Shown here one piece after another: positions 55,297-64,000 of a stretch of 64,000 nt of DNA; positions within the stretch are counted from its first letter, which is position 1, and each line of letters starts with the position of its first letter. A program made the position numbers and the translations under genes. The DNA is from Echria macrotheca (Eukaryota > Ascomycota > Sordariomycetes > Sordariales > Schizotheciaceae): contig MU839832.1 in assembly GCA_030411725.1 (NCBI GenBank), forward strand, positions 248,001 to 312,000, read 5' to 3'. The notes beneath the pieces were generated by a model. That model was not told the origin of the DNA. It searched no databases and worked only from the letters and a program-made list of their open reading frames with translations.

Positions 55297-57051
55297 TTAC
55301 CCACCCCGTTTCCCCCTGAACAAAAGAACCACCAGCCCAAAACCCCACAGCGCAGCCTGGTACGCGGGCAACCACAGCGCCAACACCGTCACGACCACCG
55401 CAAGCCACGCCATCTTGAGCCTGACCAACGCATCCCCTCCCCTGGTCTCCGGCCTCGTATCGCCGGCGGTACCCTCCTCAGCTTCCCTCTTCTCCCCCTC
55501 CTTGTCCTGAGTCTGACCCCCTCCCCCCTGAGCAGCCCTCTCCGCCTCCCTGGCCTCCCGTTCCGCCATGGCCTCCATCTTCTCCGCGGCCGCCTGTTCC
55601 GTCCCCGGCGGCACGATCGACTCCGGCGGCGGCGAAGATGATGTCCTCGGCGTGACGAGCCCTGAACCGTCCTTTTCCTTCTGCCCTCCATTCCACAACC
55701 TCGCCAACCACGCCCTCGCCCCATTCCCATCCCCATCCACAACCCTCTGATCCACCCCCTGAGTAGAAGCCGCCTCCCAGCCGCCCGGAACGACAGCGCT
55801 CCCCCCGACAGCAACCACAAACACACCCGGCGCACCCCCCGCCACAGTCCCCGCCACATTATCCTCATCCCGCGCGGCAACATCATCATACGGAAACGCA
55901 TACCCCCTGCCCAGCGCATTCACCCCATGCACGATCCTGCTATAATGATTCGTAATCCTCTCGGTATAAAACCTGTCCACAACCTCCCCATCCGGCTGGT
56001 TGGCGTTGAACAGCAACGTGCTCCGATTGAACGCCGCCGCCAGCCTGGCCGTGATATTCCCCATCTCGGCCGTGTTATCCGGATAGAACCCAAATGCGCC
56101 GGTCGAGCACGAGAAGATGTCCTGCGTCGAGGGCGGGGGAAAGGCGCCCACGCCGGGGAACGTCAGCTTCCCGTCGGTGACTGTCCCCTGGACAGTTCCC
56201 CATTGCGCCTGGGTATCCACGCTCAACGTGTCGGTGGTATACTTTACCCATACAGACGTAACGTATGGTTCGTAATATCCGCCAAAAAGGTTGGTCCCCT
56301 GGGGAGCGAAGAGGTTGATCGCCGCGTTCGGGGACAAGGCCCTCAGGTTGCCCCCGCCCGGCCCCGAGACGACGAGTCTATCCCAGTCCGCCCCGTCGAT
56401 GTTGTGCTGGTCCCGAAGCTGAGCGCATACGGCATCCAGACCGGACGGTTCCATGCCGGGGACGAGCTGCACCGGCACCGTCGGATCCGAACTCGTCAGC
56501 GCGAGCGAGATGGGCAGACTGACGAAATCGACATAGGAAATATTCGCAAAGAGTTGCAAGTCGTTGTAGGTAAACTCGGCAAACGACCACTGCAGCTGGT
56601 AGTTTGGGTCTGAGGGGTTCATCACCGACGGCTCGACCAGCGCCGGGCCGGGGTTGACGAAGAATGAGAGGCGGGAGTTGACGCAGAACCAGATGCGGCC
56701 GCCGGCGAGTTGCGGAATCGTGACGGTGCGAGAAGTGCCGGGGGCACCGAGGGCGATGTGGCAGTTTGCCGACAAAGGGGTGAGCGTTTGGGCCGGTGAC
56801 GGGGGGTGGTAGGGGGTTAGGCCGTCTGAGGATAGGATGAAGACGGCGTTGCTGTTCTGGAGGTCGAGGCCGGTTATGTAGGCGAAGACAGTGGATGATG
56901 TGGTGTTGTTTTGGAGTGTGATTTGGAGGGTTGGGGGGGTTGTTGTTTTGCGGGAGATGTCTTTTTGTGGTGGTAGCTGGGAAGGAGGAGAAGGAGCTTG
57001 GAGGATGTTATCCCTCTTCTGAATGGCGAGGACGTGTTCGAGGGTGGTCAT
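55297..57051 (-). CDS. GH64-like (beta-1,3-glucanase/thaumatin-like fold) protein with C-terminal membrane anchor
   Basis: One exon, 584 residues. Residues about 40-420 look like the glycoside hydrolase 64 fold: PPTLQITLQNNT, WFCVNSRLSFFVNPGPALVEPS, FAEFTYNDLQLFANISYVDFVSLPI, NLFGGYYEPYVTSVW and ITNHYSRIVHGVNALGRGYAFPYDDV. Glu159 and Asp175 are 16 apart, the same spacing as the catalytic Glu/Asp pair (Glu154, Asp170) I recall for the Streptomyces laminaripentaose-forming GH64 enzyme. GH64 enzymes cleave beta-1,3-glucan endwise. There is no N-terminal signal peptide; instead a Glu/Ala/Gly-rich linker leads to a hydrophobic C-terminal helix (WLAVVVTVLALWLPAY onward) ending RGKRGG. Whether it is secreted, tail-anchored or a non-enzymatic relative is open. 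Confidence 0.85.
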   Translation of the reverse strand: MTTLEHVLAIQKRDNILQAPSPPSQLPPQKDISRKTTTPPTLQITLQNNTTSSTVFAYITGLDLQNSNAVFILSSDGLTPYHPPSPAQTLTPLSANCHIALGAPGTSRTVTIPQLAGGRIWFCVNSRLSFFVNPGPALVEPSVMNPSDPNYQLQWSFAEFTYNDLQLFANISYVDFVSLPISLALTSSDPTVPVQLVPGMEPSGLDAVCAQLRDQHNIDGADWDRLVVSGPGGGNLRALSPNAAINLFAPQGTNLFGGYYEPYVTSVWVKYTTDTLSVDTQAQWGTVQGTVTDGKLTFPGVGAFPPPSTQDIFSCSTGAFGFYPDNTAEMGNITARLAAAFNRSTLLFNANQPDGEVVDRFYTERITNHYSRIVHGVNALGRGYAFPYDDVAARDEDNVAGTVAGGAPGVFVVAVGGSAVVPGGWEAASTQGVDQRVVDGDGNGARAWLARLWNGGQKEKDGSGLVTPRTSSSPPPESIVPPGTEQAAAEKMEAMAEREAREAERAAQGGGGQTQDKEGEKREAEEGTAGDTRPETRGGDALVRLKMAWLAVVVTVLALWLPAYQAALWGFGLVVLLFRGKRGG

Positions 57052-59462
57052 TTTGGCTGTTAGCTTTTCGTCTCTTGCGAAGATGGATACACGTTATTTT
57101 GATGAGACGTTGAGAGTTGCAAACACACCGAGACTAAACTTGACCTTGAGGAGCAAGGACGGCCAGAGATATAACCACCAGTAACCACCAGCAAAGTAAC
57201 AACAAACCACTCGGTTTGTTTCCGGAACGAAATACTCGGAGCTTTGGATTCGTGGACTACTGGGTTGCTGACAGGGACATGTGCAGCTCCTCCAGCAAGT
57301 CACGGCGACGAGGCCGCGAAGTGACCGAGGGTGACGGACAAATCAAGACGGACAGACAGACGGCAGGCCGGTGCGGGTAGCGGGATCGACAGGAATCTTG
57401 CTGGGAAGCAAAACGGATATATCCCGGATTAGGGAATCGAGGACCGGCTTCAGTGCCATCGATTCACCATCAAGGGGGAGTCGGGGTAGGTCATATGTCT
57501 GGACAGACCCAAAGTAGGGGGGATGTCTTTGCTGTCCTCGGGCTCGCGACCTCCTGAACAAGCAGCAGGACGAGTGAGGTGTATACTCGGTGTGTGCAAA
57601 TAGGAGGCTGCCTCGTTGCAACGGCCTGATGACGTGTGGTTGCGGCCCGGGACAGGGCATTCATTCTGGACCAAGGAATTGTTTTGTGTCGACGAATGAG
57701 TTGTTTTGGGGGTTCTCGCTTCCAACCGGCCGAGTAAGGAAGCCAGTCTGCCAGTCAACGTGGTGAGGATCCATCATTGGGCTGTAAGTTGAGTGGAATC
57801 GTCGAATAACGACAGACCCCCGACAAGCCCAACTTCATCTGTCAGTGAACCATACAGCCGTGACGCAAAAACCATCAGCACATTGAATGAACAAAAAAAG
57901 AGATCAACGAAGGGAAAAAGTCATGTGAAGCAGCACCACAAAACAGAAAAATGCAACTCCAGCGCAACATCGCAAAACAAGAGAAAAGAACGACAAGAGG
58001 AAAGTCATATGAGATAAACTCATCAACACTCAATGAAACCTACAGTCCCAAGCCCCGAACCGATGACCTTTCGCAGTCCCGGATGCCGTGTCCGGTACGT
58101 AATAAAGGGGGGAAGGGATACCCCAGGTTTTTTTGTCAACGGCGGCCGGGCTGGTTTCCCTACAACGTTGTATCTAACGACCAATTCGAATGGGGTGGGC
58201 CATGTGAGCGTTTGCATGACAAAAACTGGGGAAGAAGGAGGGAGGGATAGCTTGTCGGTGGATGGGTGAGCTCAAAAGGAGGGGAAGCTGAGAAGCTTTG
58301 GGAAGGTACAGTAGCTCACCTACCCACCTACCCACCTGCCCACAAGCTAATAGGTAGCTACCTAGAGCTCCAAGCAGCTCCAGTTTGCGTAGATAGAGGT
58401 ACAATAAAAAAAGCATGTGAGCAAGCACGAGCAGGGTAAGGTATACTATTCACGCCCTTCCCCCGCATGTGCACTGCATTTAAAGTAGGTATTATACCTA
58501 CCCACCGCGCAACCACCACGGCATATTCCTTCAAAACCAACGGTCCAGACCATCATGTCCGTGTGATGTACCACACCTGCGCGAGTACGCAGCGGTAGAG
58601 AGGCACAGCAAGAGCCCCCGATGCAAAAGCTGTCTCCCAGTAAACACATCACAGGTATCCATGATGCTATGAACAAAAAGAAAGACAACCTCCTTCGGGC
58701 CGGAACAAATCCTGCAGAACCTCACCAGGCACAATCCAAAAAATCATATCATCTGAAGACCTCCCGTAAAGACCAACAAAGAATCTTGGCAGAATCCAGG
58801 AAAAAAATAGCCCGAGATTCCAACGTCGCAGCGACCCATATCCGCAATATACCGCTGCACACTCACACGAACAAACCCACAAACACACGGGATTACCTCA
58901 CTGGATAGGTGGATGGCTCGCCCCTTGCATTTAATATCGCCGGATGCGGGAATCTCCCTTCAACAGCCCGGGTAAAGACACAGCAAATCTCGAGACGGCC
59001 GCCGCCGCCGCCGCCGCCGCTTTGCGGTGCCAACCTCGCTCGATAGATTGGGAACCACCGACCAGGATTTTTTAACATGAACAGAAGAAAAGAGCGTGAG
59101 CTTGTGTGAGTGTGTGTGGGTCATTGGTCTCTACACAGTAGTAGATATCCTCAGTCATTTCATTACCCATGAGATCTCTCCCTCGCTCTCTCCATTACAA
59201 GAAGAGCAGCTCTTCCGCCCTTCCTTCCTCATATTCTGGTTCTGGTATCCGTAGGTAGGTAGGTAGTCAGACAGAACAGAACGGCACCCCCTAAATACCC
59301 AGGTAAGAAAAATATCAGGGCCCACCCATCCGGTAAACCGTAGCCAGCATTAGTAGTGTCTTAGCCCACTCAGATCGTACTCGCTCCCTCTCACTCAGAT
59401 GATTATTTCCATCCTGCTGCCTCTTTTTCGGGTTGGCCAGAGACAAACATCCCCCTTCCTAC
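57052..59462. other. 2.4-kb intergenic region upstream of the GH64 gene
   Basis: This lies between the GH64 start and the GH16 stop (both minus). It contains CCTACC repeats at 58317-58345, a (GCC)n run at 58998-59020 and GGTA repeats near 59260. No frame with protein character was found. Confidence 0.55.
58998..59020. repeat. (GCC)7 trinucleotide microsatellite
   Basis: Seven GCC units plus two bases in noncoding DNA. Confidence 0.9.
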
Positions 59463-60823
59463 CTAAGCAAACATCAAAGCCCACCACCCGGTAGCCAGTA
59501 TCAACGCCCACACGGCACCTCTCCTTCCCGACTGTCTCCTCCCCGCCGCCCCGCTATCCAACCCGTAAATTGTCTGATTATTCGTCATATTCCCCTTCTC
59601 ACTAAAAAACCAGTCCTTCGCGCTCACGTTGGCCACCGTCAGCTCGGGTATCCTGCATATTGAATTCGCTGCCGTGCCCGTGCCAGTCCCGCCATCTCTG
59701 CACCGCCTCGCCCAGTCCTCGTGTCGCTGGGGGGCCGACGAGTTGAAGTACGCCTTGACGTAGCGGACCTTCATGATGGCGTCTACCGGCGGCGGTCCGC
59801 CAGACCATAGCTTGTTGCCCTGAAATTCACTCTTATTAGCCCCCCCCAACACCCCGTGAGCAAAAAGGAGCCGTATAGGTACCTACATTAGACCAGTGCC
59901 GAAGCACCAAGTGCCCGGGGGAACTCGGCACCGCCGCCCCGTCCATCTGCGCCAGCAGCACCCCATCCGCATAAAAAAAAACCGTCCCGGGCAGATAATC
60001 GATGCGGTACTCGTGGAAATCCAGCGTCGGATCGAACGGCAGGTACGCCTTGAGGAAGTTATTCGTCTTGGACGCGTCGTAGCCCATCCGCGCCGCCTGG
60101 GGAGACTGCAGCACCAGGTTTACCGGGTAGCTCTTGTTCTGCGGATTAAAGTCTTTGGACAGAAACTCCATGTCGATCTCTTGCGTGTCATTATAATACT
60201 ATTGTCTCGCATTTCGTCAGTGTCTACACACACCTAGGTAGGCAATGTAAGGTAGGTTAGGTAGTCAAGATATGTATATATCTTGTGCGTGTGTGAGAGA
60301 CGGAGAGAGAAAGAGAGACAAAACCAAAACATACCCAAAAGAAAGCCGCACAAGTCCCCGGCACGCCCGTGAGCTTGATCGACGCCCGGAACGTGCCCGT
60401 AGTCATATCCATCCTTGCCGTATCGATCTCGGCCGTCGGCACCATGTCCTGCACGAGCGAGCTGCCGACCGTCAGTCGGAGCCCTCCGTCACCCCCGTCG
60501 TTCTGCAGCTGGATATTCTCCACGGCAAACATCTCGCCATAGTCGCCCCGCGCTTCTTCGGCCGTGAGGTTGAACGCCTGTCTGATCCAGTCCGTGTTGG
60601 TTCTGATGGAAGAAACCTCGCCGCTGAGCCGCGCAAAGTTGGACTCGGTCACCTCGGTGAAGACGTGGTGCTTTGCCGGCTGCGTCGTGTACGAGTATGA
60701 GTAGCCGCATTCGCAGTCGGCCGAGACGGATCCTGACGATGACAGGAGGAGGGAGAGCAGAAAGATGGTGCTGCTGCTGCTGGCTGGCGGGATTAACCAC
60801 CGCCACCGCCGCCGCCCCAACAT
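59463..60823 (-). CDS. Glycoside hydrolase family 16 protein, probably GPI-anchored
   Basis: Minus-strand exons 60823-60335, 60198-59887 and 59819-59463 give 385 residues. A basic start and hydrophobic stretch (about 15-35) form a signal peptide ending near SVSA, then DCECGYSY. The active-site motif is EIDMEFL (Glu170, Asp172, Glu174), the ExDxE form without the beta-bulge, as in Crh-type and xyloglucan-active GH16 enzymes. LDFHEYRIDYLPGTVFFYADG and HLVLRHWSNGNKLWSGG are further GH16 strands. The tail GAAGRRQSGRRGAVWALILATGWWALMFA fits a GPI-attachment signal, placing it on the wall or membrane surface. Substrate is probably beta-glucan or chitin-glucan but cannot be fixed. Introns are 136 and 67 nt; the first lies just before the active-site codons. 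Confidence 0.9.
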
Positions 60824-60861
60824 GGTTGGTCTTAGGTATCTAGGAGGTTGGTTTGCCCGTG

Positions 60862-60877
60862 GTGTGTGTGTGTGTGT
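60862..60877. repeat. (GT)n microsatellite
   Basis: Eight GT units followed by a degenerate ATGTGTGTG, about 40 bp upstream of the GH16 start codon on the opposite strand. Confidence 0.8.
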
Positions 60878-61959
60878 ATGTGTGTGGCCGAATGGGGGCT
60901 ACTACTACCTCCTCTGTCGTCGGCCCATGTATGTTGTATGTATCAAACCCTTTCTTTCCCTCTTGGTATAAAGAGAGGTAGGTAGGTCCGGTAGCGAACG
61001 AGAGTTTCCCAAGCTAACGGGGAAAAAACGATAGACCGAAGAAAACAGAACACACACTCAGTAAACGAATGAGAGCCTCATGTGGGTGACGGACGCTGCC
61101 GCATTAAGTGAAAGTGAGAGAGGCAGAAAGGAAAAAAAAACCGCAACCCGGACCCGGGAAGGAGCGAGAGACGGGAGAGTTGGACAGTCGCAACGAGAGA
61201 GATCAGATCCAGAAGTTCGGACGACAGAAAAACCAAGCGAGCGACGACCGAAACACACACACCCAAGAGGAGAGGGGCAGATATGATAAAAGCCAAGCAA
61301 GGTAAGTAGGCAACAAGTACCTTAAAAGTAAGGACCCAAGACGAAGGAACCGTCTAATAAGGACCGCCAGCTGGCAAATCCAACAAAGCAGAAAATATAT
61401 ACTGTGTAAAGTACATGGCTAAATCCGCCCTCGCTCTCAGCTAAGGTACTGTAGTCATCCCAGCAAAGACACACATCCCTCGGCGCTACGCAAATACGAG
61501 AGAAGGAGACCAAAGAAACGCAGAGACCCGGGTAATCAGAGAAGTGTCACTGTGCTTCCGCGTTTGATAAGGGCCGACAGCCGGCCGGACAAAAAAAAGA
61601 TTGATATGCAACTGCATGCACTGCATCAAGCCGCAGCCCGGTCACACAAAGCAAGATCCATGGACAGGGGAGGGGAGGAGGGATAAACACACACGCACAC
61701 ACATGCTTCGATATTGCTTGCTCCTCTATATTACTTACTCCCTCACCTCCACCCACTTCCTTCTTCGCTACTGCCCGTGCGACGTTACCAGTATCATCAC
61801 CATCTCCCCCTTCCCCCCTTCCCTCTCTACCCTCAATTCGAAGCCCGAAGCAGACGCCGCCAGTTTTGCAAAGTATGGAGTGTGGAGTGTTTTGCTTTCA
61901 TTTCATACTTGTGTGAGTGCTTCCCTCGGGAGAGGAATGAATTATGTACAAACATGATG

Positions 61960-61978
61960 GAGAGAGAGAGAGAGAGAT
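61960..61978. repeat. (GA)n microsatellite
   Basis: Nine GA units in noncoding DNA. Confidence 0.8.
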
Positions 61979-62762
61979 AGACATAGGAAAACGCTCCCCT
62001 GCCACCCCGAATCCTGGCCCACCACTGATTGACAGAACTCCCATATCACAATCTTTGTTGGACGAGCACTCCCTGGTCTGGCTGATCTCGACGCCGCGAA
62101 GCCCAAACCTGTTAACACCCCATCCATCTGTCAACACCAGCCCTCATCATGCCTCCCACCCCCCGTAGATTCGAGCCCAGATAATCTAGTACAGAAGTCA
62201 AGGAAACAATCAAGGAAAAGCAAAATCAAACTGTTTATCGAACAAGGTATCCGAGACGAAGTCAAAAAGCAAACATCACCAAAACTGTCCCGTCCCGAAT
62301 CAAACAAAAAAGGAGACGACACCCAAAGAAAAACACAGACATTAATAAAGCGGTAGGGGCGCCGTAGCTAATGAAACAGGGAGAAGGAGATGAATACCCT
62401 CAAAACTTCCTCCCTCACCATGGAACCAGCCAACAAGTGTGTTGCAGATTATTAGTTTGTGCGCTTGAAGCGCTTCTTGGTCCTGTCCCAGCTGGACCAA
62501 TGCGAAACCCGCGTGTACCAAAACCTGCCCCCCATTATTGCCTGTGACCATGATATGCCGCGAGAAACGCAGAAACGAAATCAGACCCCCAACTGCCCCC
62601 ACGCCGAAACCTCACCCAGAGGGAAAAGCACTCCACTGTCAAGGAAAGACCAAGGAAAAAAAGGAAAAGAGGAAAATCGCTGGTCGAGGTATATGCCTAG
62701 GAAAAAAACCAGACCGAAACACCCGCCCCAACAAAAGAAAGGCATCGTCATCGTCGTTCGCA

Positions 62763-64000
62763 CTAATACACGCTGTCCTCGTCGGCACCTTGTGAGGTCA
62801 TGGACGGAGTCGACACGCTCGAAGAGATGGCGATATCGTCCACATAGCCGACGAGAGCTTGCGAGTGGAGTCGGAAGGATTCGCCCATAAGTCGGGTAAT
62901 TCTACTACTGTTAGTCGCGTGAACTCCGTGGGAGGAAAAGCTAAACTTACCCCCAAACAACCACCTCGTCGAGGATGGAGCTCCAGAGACGCGCCACCAC
63001 GGAGCTGAGCTGAGAAGTAAACTGGTCATCCAGATCCTTCTCAAACAGCGCGCGGACACGGTTATACATGACCATTTCCTCTTCTGTTGCGGGCTCCTCG
63101 TCATGTTCCAGACGATACAGCCACAAGCTGAGGATAATCATGAGATCCATGCCACACAGCGGATGCTCAATGCTCCAGTTGGTGGGCGACGTCCGGGCCA
63201 CCCAGCGCACGCCTTGGCGGACAGCCGTCTCGATGCAGTTGTAGCACTCTTGAATGACCTTGATCATCTCGCTCGACCGCTTCACCCGGTCCCGCGCGCG
63301 GGACATGGCCGCAGCAACCTCGTACGGATCGTGGTAACGGAGCGCCTCCTGGACGGACTTCAGGTCAACCTCGAGGCGTGCCCAGGCGTTGCGGTACATA
63401 GCCTTGGCGTTGAACAGCAGCGGGTGGCCCTTGTGCGGTGTGCTGAGCAGCGGGACCGTAGCAACCTCGGGCTCCACGAGGTCCAAGGATTTCTCCCAAG
63501 TCTCGAGTGCGAGCCTGAGCTTGTACTCGGTCACCACGTCTTGCAGCGCTTCGGGGCTCCGCTTGTGATACCAGACCTCGAGGAACAAGGCATTGATCAG
63601 AAGACGGGATGCAAACGCGCTGTACTTGAGAGTCTCGCCCTGGAACAGCTTGTCATGAGCATCCATAAACGTGACGCTCGGCGAGACCTTGAGGTGATCT
63701 TGCCAGGCGGCGTCGTCGGCAACCTTGAGGTTCCAGAGCGTCTCGGTCGATGGAAGCTGCAGATCCTCGAATTCGTTGAAGCTGATGGCCGGCGTGTGGT
63801 TGAACGTCAACGTCAGCAGACCGAAGAAGATGTACACCGCATAGTAGGTACGTCTGCAGCCTTCATCCTCAACCCATTCTGCGCGCGTTGGCGGGCGACC
63901 CTCCCGAGCCTCCTGGCGAAGCTTCAGTTCATATCTGTTTCCAGCAACCATGTTGGCAAGCAGACTCTTAATCGAGCATGCCCATTCCAGTCCCTTGGGA
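62763..64000 (-). CDS. Fungal-specific transcription factor, C-terminal part (partial at window edge)
   Basis: Minus-strand exons 64000-62951 (open to the edge) and 62901-62763, joined across a 49-nt intron to give GITRLMGESFRLHSQALVGYVDD and a Ser/Thr-rich tail. The visible roughly 395 residues are helical: RRTYYAVYIFFGLLTLTFNHTP, TLKYSAFASRLLINALFLEVWY, PTNWSIEHPLCGMDLMIILSLWLYRLEHDEEPATEEE. These are characteristic of the regulatory middle-homology (Fungal_trans) region found in Zn2Cys6 and some C2H2 transcription factors. The DNA-binding domain must lie upstream beyond 64000, so its class and target genes cannot be stated. The reading frame continues above the Met at 63951 to the edge, so that Met is not the start. 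Confidence 0.85.

Larger units (their letters stand above)
60824..62762. other. Intergenic region upstream of the GH16 gene
   Basis: 1.94 kb between the GH16 start and the stop of the transcription-factor gene. It contains (GT)n just upstream of GH16 and (GA)n near 61960. Small frames show no domain. Confidence 0.55.

Noticed and set aside
55927..56613. 228-codon plus-strand frame
   Set aside because: Antisense to the GH64-like gene and explained by its codon bias.
1..64000. tRNA and rRNA genes
   Set aside because: A visual scan for B-box-like GGTTCRANNCC segments with matching A-box and acceptor stem gave no convincing tRNA; no rRNA-like sequence seen. A covariance-model search would be decisive.

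Overview
This window is nuclear DNA of a filamentous ascomycete (Pezizomycotina, most likely a Sordariomycete). The evidence is short spliceosomal introns (mostly 44-66 nt) with GTRNGT-like donors and CTRAY branch sites a few bases before the acceptor, GC-rich C-ending codons, intergenic gaps of 0.3-5.3 kb rich in simple repeats, and a gene set typical of this group. No rRNA, tRNA, CRISPR array, transposon or prokaryotic feature could be supported. I resolved 17 protein genes by joining exons by eye; every complete model closes in frame from ATG to stop. The gene at the right edge is partial. | Layout. 0.3-1.9 kb: proline-rich nuclear-type protein of unknown function (+). 4.2-5.7 kb: HAL4/SAT4-type ion-homeostasis kinase (-). 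A 4.8-kb gap follows. 10.5-12.8 kb: seven-exon CaMKK/Ssp1-type kinase (-). 14.1-14.8 kb: TRAPP subunit BET5 (+). 15.4-17.1 kb: peroxin PEX3 (-), divergent from ATG101 (+, 17.6-18.4 kb) across 472 bp. 20.9-23.3 kb: forkhead factor of HCM1/Sep1 type (-). 26.9-31.4 kb: endocytic scaffold PAN1 (-), divergent from methionine synthase MET6 (+, 32.9-35.5 kb). 36.4-39.6 kb: GPI ethanolamine-phosphate transferase GPI13 (-). 40.8-41.3 kb: small single-pass membrane protein (-). A 5.3-kb gap follows. 46.6-49.6 kb: Puf3/Pumilio-type RNA-binding protein (+). 51.6-52.9 kb: acidic disordered fungal protein (+). 53.6-55.0 kb: secreted SGNH esterase/lipase (+). 55.3-57.1 kb: GH64-like protein with a C-terminal membrane tail (-). 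59.5-60.8 kb: GH16 protein with signal peptide and GPI-type tail (-). 62.8-64.0 kb: C-terminal part of a fungal transcription factor (-), running off the window. | How they fit together. The left two thirds is housekeeping and signalling: two kinases, ER-Golgi traffic, peroxisome membrane biogenesis, autophagy initiation, cell-cycle transcription, actin/endocytosis, methionine supply and GPI-anchor synthesis. The right end, 53.6-60.8 kb, holds three surface or carbohydrate-active enzyme genes in a row beside a transcription-factor gene; a functional link between them is only an inference. I saw no clear new multi-gene system. The items most worth a second look are a minisatellite-filled intron that stays in frame, a GH64 protein with inverted topology signals, a tandem splice acceptor that would swap the C-terminus of the SGNH enzyme, a phospho-SUMO motif in the unknown first gene, and two large empty intergenic blocks.
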